Shown here: in pieces, positions 37,909-45,191 of the stretch
Position numbering within the stretch: the stretch's first letter is position 1
Layout of the letters: the number at the start of each line of letters is the position of its first letter
Source of the DNA: Ensifer sp. LCM 4579
GTDB taxonomy: Bacteria; Pseudomonadota; Alphaproteobacteria; Rhizobiales; Rhizobiaceae
Assembly (NCBI RefSeq): GCF_001854885.1
Contig: NZ_MDDV01000035.1
Span: forward strand, 48,939-112,938
Reading direction: 5' to 3'
Length of the DNA: 64,000 nt
Notes under the pieces: model-generated
Told to the model about the DNA's origin: nothing
Databases searched by the model: none
The model's input: only the letters and a program-made list of their open reading frames with translations
Translations under genes and position numbers: made by a program

Positions 37909-38628
37909 TTACTGCGCAGCCTGGCGCGAAGGCTGCAGCTTCTCGTCGATCTGCCGCGACAGAATGGCGGAGAACTCGTCGGCGAAAGCTTCCATGCGCG
38001 CCGACAGCTTGCCGGCATCGGCGGTGAACTTGTTGTAGGCGATAACGGCCGGGATGGCGGCGAGAAGGCCGATCGCGGTCGCCAGCAGCGCCTCGGCGAT
38101 GCCCGGTGCAACGACGGCGAGGTTGGTCGACTTCGAGCCGGCGATCGCCTGAAACGAGGTCATGATACCGACGACGGTGCCGAAGAGGCCGATGAAGGGC
38201 GCGGCCGAACCGATCGTGGCGAGGGAGCCGAGCCGAGCCTCGAGCGTCTCGGATTCACGGGCGAGCGTCACGTCCATGGCGCGGTCGATGCGCATCTGCA
38301 GACCGATCGGCGAACGGGCGCCGCGCTCGAAGCTTTTCTTCCACTCGCGCATCGCCGACACGAAGATCGCGCCCATCCCGGTGGTGTTCCGGTCGGACAG
38401 CGTGCGGTATAGCTCCTCCAGCGACTGGCCGGACCAGAAGACCTGCTCGAAATTGTCGAGTTGGCGCCGGACGCGCCCGTACTTCAGGGACTTGTCGACG
38501 ACGATCGCCCAGGTCCAGACCGAGGCTCCGATCAGCCCCAGCATGACCAGCTTCACGACAAGGCCCGCCTGCATGAACAGCGACCAGAGGGTCACATCGC
38601 TCGTCGCGGCCAATCCTACCTGTTCCAT
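37909..38628 (-). CDS. tolQ: Tol-Pal protein TolQ (ExbB family)
   Basis: Inner-membrane channel subunit of the TolQR motor. The ATG at 38628 (MEQVGLAATSDVTLWSLF) is preferred, giving 239 residues and three helices: one near the N-terminus (VVKLVMLGLIGASVWTWAIV), then SLATIGSAAPFIGLFGTVVGIMTSF and the last GIAEALLATAIGLLAAIPAV, both containing family-conserved residues. A longer frame to 38736 lacks a ribosome-binding signal. It starts the tolQRAB set; ybgC, normally just upstream, is 1.6 kb away beyond a plus-strand gene. Confidence 0.95.
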   Translation of the reverse strand: MEQVGLAATSDVTLWSLFMQAGLVVKLVMLGLIGASVWTWAIVVDKSLKYGRVRRQLDNFEQVFWSGQSLEELYRTLSDRNTTGMGAIFVSAMREWKKSFERGARSPIGLQMRIDRAMDVTLARESETLEARLGSLATIGSAAPFIGLFGTVVGIMTSFQAIAGSKSTNLAVVAPGIAEALLATAIGLLAAIPAVIAYNKFTADAGKLSARMEAFADEFSAILSRQIDEKLQPSRQAAQ

Positions 38629-38819
38629 CGATTCAGTCCCCGAATCCAAATACCCGGCAGAGCGGTTCATGCTCATGACCGGGTTGCCCAAACGTCTCTT
38701 GCAAGTATGCCCCGGCATTGCCACCCATCGCGGCACTGCGATCTTTTGCTTCAGCCTGCCTTCTTGCCGTCAATTTTGGTCAAAGGATGACGTGCAGTGC
38801 ACAAATCCTGATACACAGA
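38629..38819. other. Upstream region of tolQ
   Basis: This is the first part of the 559-base gap between tolQ and the LigD-type gene. It should hold the promoter of the tol operon; no single clear -35/-10 pair stands out to me, and no gene is apparent. Confidence 0.4.
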
Positions 38820-38834
38820 TTAAGACACCGTTAT
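38820..38834. promoter_or_regulatory. Weak CtrA-like box upstream of tolQ
   Basis: TTAA-GACACCG-TTAT matches TTAA-N7-TTAA at seven of eight positions, about 190 bases upstream of tolQ. Several 7/8 matches are expected by chance in 64 kb, so this is tentative. Confidence 0.25.
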
Positions 38835-39127
38835 AGTTAAAGGAGTATTACCGGACGCCGCCACAAGCGGAACTTCGCCGCCCTTTGAACGTTTCGGCTC
38901 CATGTTTTTGAAGCCGCCGAGACAGGCTGGGGAACCGCCAGCGCCGCAGGCCGGCCGCCGCAAGAGATGAGGTGTGGCGGTGGCAGCGCGCAATGCGGAA
39001 AGGTCAGCTTCGCCTCTCCCTGGTCCATCCCCGTGGAACTCTTCAGCGCCAGGCCGACCGGTGCCCGCATATCGCTTCATCAGATTCACAAGCCCTCCGG
39101 CAAGCCGATCCGCTACCAGAAGGTGGT

Positions 39128-39187
39128 GACGGCCATATCCGCCACGGCTCGTTCCAGGGATTGCGCGACGACAAGGAGGCCAAGGCC
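39128..39187 (+). pseudogene. Remnant of a LigD ligase-domain C-terminus
   Basis: In frame with the downstream polymerase gene, these codons read GDGHIRHGSFQGLRDDKEA, which matches the end of the ATP-dependent ligase domain of LigD proteins (typically RHPSF/GLREDK). Farther upstream the frame loses similarity. It appears that the ligase domain has been lost and only its last strand remains before the polymerase domain. The polymerase gene now has its own GTG start and AAGGAGG ribosome-binding site within this remnant. Confidence 0.45.
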
Positions 39188-40174
39188 GTGAAACTGGAAA
39201 CGCCGAATGCCGCAACCGCCAAGGCCAAGACCGGCCCGAGAAAATCTCCGGCGACGAAGAGCTCCAGGCCCACAGCGAAGGGAGAGGACGAGGTGCTCGA
39301 CATCCGCATCTCCAATCCCGACCGGATCCTTTTTCAGGGCCAAGGCATCAGAAAGATCGACCTTGCCCGCTACTATGCGGTGGTCGCCGAACGGATGCTG
39401 CCGCTTGCAGCCGGCCATCCCCTCTCGCTGGTGCGCTGCCCGCAAGGTCGGCAGCGAAAGTGCTTCTACCAGAAGCATGCGAGCGACGGCTTTCCGAACG
39501 AGATACGGGAAGTACCGATCGAGGAAGCATCCGGCGAGACCAAGAACTATATGTATCTGGACAAGGCCAAGGGGCTGGTCGCCGCCGTTCAGATGGGAAC
39601 GCTCGAATTTCACATCTGGGGTTCGACCATCGACAGGCTGGAACAGCCGGACCGCCTGGTCTTCGACCTCGACCCCGATCCGAGCGTCGGCTTCGCCACG
39701 GTGAAGCACGCGGCCAATGCGCTACGCGACGAACTCGGCCGGATCGGCCTGATGTCTTTCGCACTCGTGACCGGTGGCAAGGGGGTGCATGTGGTCGCGC
39801 CGCTCGTCCGCCGCGCCCCTTGGGAAGAGGTGAAGCGCTTCGCCAAGACTGTCGCGCAAGGTTTCGCGGATCGCGATCCCGATCAATTCGTGGCCACCAT
39901 GTCGAAGGCCAAGCGCAAGGGCCGGATCTTCATCGATTGGCTGAGGAACGAACGCGGGGCGACGGCGATAGCCCCCTATTCGACCCGCGCCCGCGAAGGC
40001 GGGCCCATTGCCACGCCCGTCGGCTGGGACGAACTCGAAGCTCTCGATGCTGCCAACGCCTTCCAGATGGCCGACATTCTTCAGCGGATCGAAAGCGGCA
40101 CGGATCCCTGGCAGGAGTTCGGCAAGACAAGGCAATCGCTGACGAAGAAGGTGCTGGACTCGGTGGCGGACTGA
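39188..40174 (+). CDS. LigD-type primase-polymerase domain protein
   Basis: A stand-alone LigD polymerase (PolDom/archaeo-eukaryotic primase fold), used in nonhomologous end joining with Ku to fill or extend DNA ends. Visible motifs are the entry ISNPDRILFQGQGIRKIDLA, TLEFHIWGSTIDRLEQPDRL with catalytic DLDPDPSV (metal-binding Asp pair), SFALVTGGKGVHV and IDWLRNERGATAIAPYSTRA. The GTG at 39188 with a strong AAGGAGG is chosen; an upstream in-frame region shows a LigD ligase remnant. Length 328. The gene lies divergently inside the tol cluster between tolQ and ybgC. Related S. meliloti genes encode several LigD forms. Confidence 0.88.
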   Translation: MKLETPNAATAKAKTGPRKSPATKSSRPTAKGEDEVLDIRISNPDRILFQGQGIRKIDLARYYAVVAERMLPLAAGHPLSLVRCPQGRQRKCFYQKHASDGFPNEIREVPIEEASGETKNYMYLDKAKGLVAAVQMGTLEFHIWGSTIDRLEQPDRLVFDLDPDPSVGFATVKHAANALRDELGRIGLMSFALVTGGKGVHVVAPLVRRAPWEEVKRFAKTVAQGFADRDPDQFVATMSKAKRKGRIFIDWLRNERGATAIAPYSTRAREGGPIATPVGWDELEALDAANAFQMADILQRIESGTDPWQEFGKTRQSLTKKVLDSVAD

Positions 40175-40189
40175 GATCGACCGGGCGGT

Positions 40190-40645
40190 TCAGGCCGCGG
40201 CGGTCTGCGCAGCCAGAAATTTCGCGGCCAGCGCCTCCGGCAGCCGGCGCGGCCTGCCCTGACCGTTGATCACCGCGATGATGACCTTTGCCGCAATCAG
40301 CAGCGCATCGCCGCGCCGGATCTGCTGCTGTAGCACCATCTTGGCGCCGCCGGCCTTTTCCGTTGCGGTTTCGATCGTCAGCACGTCATCCATGCGGGCC
40401 GGCGCCTTGAAATCGATTTCCATCCGATGGACGACGAAGACGAGCCCCTCCGCGTCGCCTTCGATCGCCAGCGTCGCCTGTTCGACCCCAAGCAGCCTGA
40501 GATAATCCGTTCGGGCCCGTTCCATGAAGTGGAGATAGCGGGCGTGATAGACGACTCCGGAAAAATCGGTGTCCTCGTAATAGACCCGCTGGATCAGTCG
40601 ATGGCCGGTTTCGGTCAACTCGCCGGCAAGCGAAATCAGTGACAT
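40190..40645 (-). CDS. ybgC: Tol-Pal-associated acyl-CoA thioesterase YbgC
   Basis: Hotdog-fold thioesterase of the 4-hydroxybenzoyl-CoA type that is encoded with the tol-pal genes in many proteobacteria. The family signature VYYEDTDFSGVVYHARYLHF contains the catalytic Asp; ERARTDYLRLLG follows. The ATG at 40645 (MSLISLAGELTETG) with GGAG upstream is used, giving 151 residues. It converges with the LigD-type gene and is divergent from sqdB; it is cut off from tolQ by the former. Confidence 0.92.
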   Translation of the reverse strand: MSLISLAGELTETGHRLIQRVYYEDTDFSGVVYHARYLHFMERARTDYLRLLGVEQATLAIEGDAEGLVFVVHRMEIDFKAPARMDDVLTIETATEKAGGAKMVLQQQIRRGDALLIAAKVIIAVINGQGRPRRLPEALAAKFLAAQTAAA

Positions 40646-40771
40646 GGCATTCTCCGGGAGGATTTGGTTTCCTGTGCAGGATCGAAAAGGCATTTGCAAG
40701 TATTTGTCGCTTTGTCACAATCCTGTCCTATCTGATGATCCGTCCCTTCTTCCCGATCAGGAGAATCGTGC

Positions 40772-41992
40772 ATGAAAATTGCAGTCCTCGGCGGTGACGG
40801 TTTCGTCGGCTGGCCCACCGCGCTCCATCTGTCCGATGCGGGCCACGACATCCATATCCTCGACAATCTCTCCCGCCGCTGGATAGACACCGAACTCGGC
40901 GTGCAATCCTTGACCCCGATGGATTCCATCCAGGAGCGCACGCGCATATGGCATGCGGAGACCGGTCGGCGCATCCACTTCAACCTGATCGATCTCGCCC
41001 GCGACTACGAGCTCCTCAAGAAATGGCTGCAGGAACATCGTCCCGACGCGATCGTGCACTTTGCCGAGCAGCGGGCGGCGCCCTACTCGATGAAAAGCGA
41101 CCGGCACAAGAATTACACGGTCAACAACAACGTCAACGCCACCCACAACCTCTTGAACGCTCTGGTGGAGATCGACCTCGACGCTCACCTCGTGCATCTC
41201 GGCACCATGGGCGTCTACGGCTATTCGACGGTCGGCGCGGCCATTCCCGAGGGCTATCTGCCGGTCGGGATCGAGACGAAGGGCGGCGAGACGGTGAGCC
41301 AGGAGATCCTTTATCCGCCCAATCCCGGCTCGATCTATCACATGACCAAGTGCCTCGATCAGTTGCTCTTCCAGTTCTATGCGAAGAATGACGGGCTCAG
41401 GATCACCGACCTGCACCAGGGCATCGTCTGGGGCACGCATACGGAACAAACCCGGCGCCATCCGCAGCTTATCAACCGTTTCGACTATGACGGCGACTAT
41501 GGCACGGTTCTGAACCGCTTCCTGATCCAGGCGGCGATCGGCTATCCGCTGACGGTGCACGGCACCGGCGGTCAGACCCGCGCCTTCATCCATATCCAGG
41601 ATTCCGTTCGCTGCATCGAACTTGCACTTTCGAACCCGCCGGCCGGCGGCAGCCGCGTCGAGATATTCAATCAGATGACTGAGACGCATCGCGTGCGCGA
41701 CCTTGCCGAGATGATCGCCAAAATGACCGGCTCCGAGATCGCCTGGCTGCCGAACCCGCGCAAGGAGGCGGCGGAGAACGACCTCGCAGTGCACAACGAG
41801 AAGTTCCTGGCGCTCGGCCTCGATCCCATCCGCCTCGCGGACGGGCTGCTTTCCGAGATTGTCGACGTCGCGAAGAAATTCGCCTACCGCGTCGATCGCT
41901 CGCGCGTGCCGGCCGTCTCCGCCTGGACCAGGGACATCGCTCCGCTGATCAATCACGATCCGGAGGGCAAGCGGCTGAAATCCGTTTCATGA
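40772..41992 (+). CDS. sqdB: UDP-sulfoquinovose synthase SqdB
   Basis: Makes UDP-sulfoquinovose from UDP-glucose and sulfite, the head-group donor for the sulfolipid SQDG. It is a short-chain dehydrogenase-type nucleotide-sugar enzyme: Rossmann motif GGDGFVGWPTALHL at the N-terminus, substrate residues TMGVYGYSTVG and catalytic YxxxK in GSIYHMTKCLDQL, plus VWGTHTEQTRRHP, characteristic of SqdB. Length 406 agrees. AGGAGA precedes the ATG. It overlaps sqdD by four bases, the first of three coupled sqd genes. SQDG is important for phosphate-limited growth (known in rhizobia). Confidence 0.95.
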   Translation: MKIAVLGGDGFVGWPTALHLSDAGHDIHILDNLSRRWIDTELGVQSLTPMDSIQERTRIWHAETGRRIHFNLIDLARDYELLKKWLQEHRPDAIVHFAEQRAAPYSMKSDRHKNYTVNNNVNATHNLLNALVEIDLDAHLVHLGTMGVYGYSTVGAAIPEGYLPVGIETKGGETVSQEILYPPNPGSIYHMTKCLDQLLFQFYAKNDGLRITDLHQGIVWGTHTEQTRRHPQLINRFDYDGDYGTVLNRFLIQAAIGYPLTVHGTGGQTRAFIHIQDSVRCIELALSNPPAGGSRVEIFNQMTETHRVRDLAEMIAKMTGSEIAWLPNPRKEAAENDLAVHNEKFLALGLDPIRLADGLLSEIVDVAKKFAYRVDRSRVPAVSAWTRDIAPLINHDPEGKRLKSVS

Positions 41993-42864
41993 TGCCACAG
42001 ACGACCGCTTCGGAGGGGCTCCGCCCCTCCTCACCGCCCGCTGCAGCCCGTGCCTTCGTGACGCTCGTCACCAATGCGGATTATGCGCTGGGCGCGCAGG
42101 CGCTCGCCCGCTCAATCCGCCGCACGGAAACGACGGCAGACATCGTGGTGCTGCATACGGGCGGAGTGGACATTTCCGCGCTCGAGCCGCTCGGGAAATT
42201 CGGCTGCCGGCTGATCGAAACGGAACTCCTTCCGCTTTCCGACGAATTCAACGCTCGTCATGCGCGCCGGAATGTGCACGAGAAGGCGCCGTTCACGAAA
42301 GGCCGGAAGCCCGCCTTCCACTCGCCGCTCGACAATTTCTGCAAGCTACGGCTTTGGCAGCTTACCGAGTACGAGCGCTGCGTCTTCATCGACGCCGACG
42401 CGCTCGTTCTGCGCAATATCGACAAGCTGTTTCTCTATCCGGAATTTTCGGCAGCGCCGAATGTCTATGAGAACCTTGCGGATTTTCATCGTCTGAATTC
42501 CGGTGTCTTCGTCGCCGAACCTTCCCTTGAGACATTTGAGAAAATGCTGGTCGCCCTCGATGCGCCGGGTGCCTTCTGGCCGCGTACGGACCAGACCTTT
42601 CTCCAGAGCTTCTTCCCGGATTGGCACGGCCTGCCGGTAACGATGAACATGCTGCAATATGTCTGGTTCAACCTGCCCGCACTGTGGGACTGGCGTGCGA
42701 TCGCCATCCTTCACTATCAGTACGAAAAGCCGTGGGAAAAGGATCATCCGCGCGCGGACAGCCTGCGCCCGCTGATCGAACTCTGGCATGCCTACCTCAC
42801 CGGCGAAAACATTCCCGACTGTGCAGCGCTTCAAAATCCGGCACGTGCCGGAACCTCGTCGTGA
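41989..42864 (+). CDS. sqdD: SqdD-type family-8 glycosyltransferase of sulfolipid synthesis
   Basis: A glycogenin-like GT8 glycosyltransferase. FVTLVTNADYALGAQALARS marks the N-terminal nucleotide site and CVFIDADALVLRNID holds the DxD metal motif. NSGVFVAEP and the C-terminal HYQYEKPWEKDHP complete the pattern of SqdD, thought to transfer sulfoquinovose to diacylglycerol in Rhodobacter and Sinorhizobium. Its start ATG overlaps the sqdB stop (ATGA) and its end overlaps the sqdC start (GTGA). A soluble 291-residue protein, as in the family. Confidence 0.88.
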   Translation: MMPQTTASEGLRPSSPPAAARAFVTLVTNADYALGAQALARSIRRTETTADIVVLHTGGVDISALEPLGKFGCRLIETELLPLSDEFNARHARRNVHEKAPFTKGRKPAFHSPLDNFCKLRLWQLTEYERCVFIDADALVLRNIDKLFLYPEFSAAPNVYENLADFHRLNSGVFVAEPSLETFEKMLVALDAPGAFWPRTDQTFLQSFFPDWHGLPVTMNMLQYVWFNLPALWDWRAIAILHYQYEKPWEKDHPRADSLRPLIELWHAYLTGENIPDCAALQNPARAGTSS

Positions 42865-43757
42865 CCCGCGTCCTTGTCTCCGGCGGCACCGGTTACGTCG
42901 GCCGCTTCATCGTCGAGCATCTGCTTGCAAGCGGTTACGAGGTGACGGTGGCCTGCCGATCGCGGCCAACAGCAAGCTTCTTCTCCCAGCCGGTCGCCTA
43001 TATGCCGCTTCACCTCGATCCGGACCGCGACCAGATCGCCGCCTTCGACGAAGTCTATTATTTCGTCCACGCGGCCTTCGAGCATGTCGAGGGCAGGTAC
43101 CGCGGCGGCGAAGGCGGAGACCCGGAAGGGTTCCGCCGCGCCAATCTCGACGGCTCGGTTCGTCTCTTCGAAGAGGCGCGCACCGCCGGCGTCCGTCGCT
43201 GCGTGTTTCTTTCCAGCCGCGCCGTCTATGGCAAAACCTCCTCACCCATCCTCGACGAGTCGACGACGCCCGAACCGGACACGCTCTACGGCGAGGTGAA
43301 ACTCGGCGCCGAGAACGCGCTCGAATCGCTTGCGGGCCCCGCTTTCGTGACGGCGAGCCTGCGCATCACCGGGGTCTATGGCCCGGCCGGATCCGGCCGA
43401 CGCCACAAATGGAGCAGCCTTTTCGCCGATTACCTCGCCGGCGCGTCCGTGCCGCCCCGTATCGGCACCGAAGTCCATGGCGACGACGTCGCCAAAGCCG
43501 TGCGCCTTATGCTGGAAGCGGATGCGGCGAAAATCTCCGGCAAGGTCTTCAATGTTTCCGACGTCCTGACGGACACTCGCGACATCCTTGCAATCCTTCA
43601 AGCCGCGACCGGCTGTTCCCATCCATTGCCGCCGCCAACGCAGCCGGCCGTTTTCAAGGTGATGGCGATAGACAGATTGCGCGCGATCGGCTGGAAACCG
43701 GGTGGGATCGGACGGTTGGCGGCAACGGTCCGGGATTTGGCTGGCGTCCAATCATAG
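42861..43757 (+). CDS. sqdC: SqdC-type NAD(P)-dependent epimerase/reductase
   Basis: The third gene of the sulfolipid operon, 298 residues from the GTG at 42861. It is an extended short-chain dehydrogenase: VLVSGGTGYVGRFIVEHLLA is the nucleotide site, and catalytic SSRAVYGKT and TLYGEVKLGAE hold the Ser and Tyr-x3-Lys. SqdC is required for normal SQDG accumulation in Rhodobacter although its exact reaction was not clear. The upstream frame to 42621 is out of phase with sqdD and not used. A four-base overlap couples it to sqdD. Confidence 0.85.
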   Translation: MTRVLVSGGTGYVGRFIVEHLLASGYEVTVACRSRPTASFFSQPVAYMPLHLDPDRDQIAAFDEVYYFVHAAFEHVEGRYRGGEGGDPEGFRRANLDGSVRLFEEARTAGVRRCVFLSSRAVYGKTSSPILDESTTPEPDTLYGEVKLGAENALESLAGPAFVTASLRITGVYGPAGSGRRHKWSSLFADYLAGASVPPRIGTEVHGDDVAKAVRLMLEADAAKISGKVFNVSDVLTDTRDILAILQAATGCSHPLPPPTQPAVFKVMAIDRLRAIGWKPGGIGRLAATVRDLAGVQS

Positions 43758-43888
43758 TCCGATGCACCGAGGGTGCGGGCGATTGTCCCCGCCGCGCACA
43801 ACAGCAGGGCTGAGCGGAGAGGCGGGTCGCGAGGTTCTCACGGATACACCCACCTCCTGCCCGAGATGGCCTACACGGCAGTTCTCAC

Positions 43889-45190
43889 TCAGTACGCGAT
43901 CTGCCCCTCCACGATCTGCCCGGTCGCAGGCGTAGAGAGCTCCCGCTTCAAGACCTCGCGTGCCTCGCCGCTGATGATGGAGACCGGAGCCGCGACGGCC
44001 ACGCGCGCCGCCGATCCTGCGAAATTGGCAGCCGTCACCCCGACACGGTCCGCGAGCGTCGCCTCGCGTCCCGACAGCGATTGCCCGGCCAGGCGCCGGC
44101 CAAGCAGACGCACCAGTTCCGGGCTGTCGGCAAAGGCATTGTGGCCGAGCGGATCGTTGGAGGCGATGGCGCTTGTGTCGATGACCGAGACGCCAAGTTC
44201 GCCGAGAAGGGGTTCGTACGGCCTGAGATCGAACCCTCCGACGCGGTCGACCCCGCCTGAGAGCCAGCGTGAGACCTCAAGCGCCTTATCCCGCGTCGAC
44301 GTCAGGATGGTGAAATGCGGTCGCTTCGGCCCCATTTCGATGAACTGGCGGCGGAACACGTCGATATCGATGTCCGGCGATGCCAGGACGACATTTCTGA
44401 GCTTTGCCGGGATCCCCTTTTCCCGCATCGCGACCCCGCGCAACGCCTCGGCGGCAAGCCAGGTCCCCATGGAATGGGCGAGGATCGTCACGTCGTCGAC
44501 GTCAGGGCTGCTTGCCACCTGGAGGATCAGGTCCTCCAGCGCCCGGCGCGAATAGTTGGCGCTCTCCTTGTCGTAGAGGTAATCGAAGACGCGTGCCCGC
44601 GACGGCCAGGCGAACAGAATCGGCGCGGCGTCCGTTTGCGCGTCGTGAACGACCTGGGCGAAGCGGAAGATCGCGTCGGCATAGGTGTTGTTGTAGCCGT
44701 GCACGAAAATGAGGACCTGGCGCTTGGCGTTGCGGTTCTTGCGGAACCACTCGAGAGCCTGCCCTTCGGAGCCAACCTTGTCGACCTCGAGGACCGCGAA
44801 TTCCTTGTCCGGATTCGGCGGCACGTGTTTGGGCCATTGCACCTCGCCGGCCTTGCGGTTGCGATCCGGAGGAATGGAGACGGTGACGCTGTTAAGCGAG
44901 ATCGCCGTTCCGCGCTCGCCGGAATAGAGCCGGCCGGGATCGTCCGAGGCCTTGCGCGTCGTCGCTACCAGCATGTTGACCCGGCTGGCATCTGGCGCAG
45001 CCGACTGAGGCGGCTGAAGGACGTTTTCCAACCGGGTCGCGCAGCCGGTTATGGCGACGGACAGGAACACCAGCACCGCGAGTGCCCGTCGAGGCGCTGT
45101 TCGGTTTGGTGCCGGGACCGGCCGCAAGCGGCCGGTCCATTGCAGGGTGAAGATGCTCTGCGGGCGGTCGAGAGGCATTGGACCGGTCAT
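43889..45190 (-). CDS. DUF900-type alpha/beta hydrolase, probably a lipoprotein
   Basis: An alpha/beta hydrolase of the DUF900 group with the nucleophile in ILAHSMGTWLAAEALRG (Gly/His-x-Ser-Met-Gly form) and the oxyanion region LIFVHGYNNTYADAIFRFAQ. The N-terminus has a hydrophobic stretch ending in VAITGCATRL, which looks like a lipobox, so it may be anchored in the membrane. The ATG at 45190 starts one base after the stop of the RND pump, so it is the last gene of that operon. The substrate is unknown. Members of this family are often next to transport or stress genes. Confidence 0.75.
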   Translation of the reverse strand: MTGPMPLDRPQSIFTLQWTGRLRPVPAPNRTAPRRALAVLVFLSVAITGCATRLENVLQPPQSAAPDASRVNMLVATTRKASDDPGRLYSGERGTAISLNSVTVSIPPDRNRKAGEVQWPKHVPPNPDKEFAVLEVDKVGSEGQALEWFRKNRNAKRQVLIFVHGYNNTYADAIFRFAQVVHDAQTDAAPILFAWPSRARVFDYLYDKESANYSRRALEDLILQVASSPDVDDVTILAHSMGTWLAAEALRGVAMREKGIPAKLRNVVLASPDIDIDVFRRQFIEMGPKRPHFTILTSTRDKALEVSRWLSGGVDRVGGFDLRPYEPLLGELGVSVIDTSAIASNDPLGHNAFADSPELVRLLGRRLAGQSLSGREATLADRVGVTAANFAGSAARVAVAAPVSIISGEAREVLKRELSTPATGQIVEGQIAY

Positions 45191-45191
45191 G

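Noticed and set aside
38820..39215. 131-codon minus-strand frame between tolQ and the LigD-type gene
   Set aside because: It overlaps the in-frame LigD remnant antisense, starts without a ribosome-binding site and has low-complexity composition.
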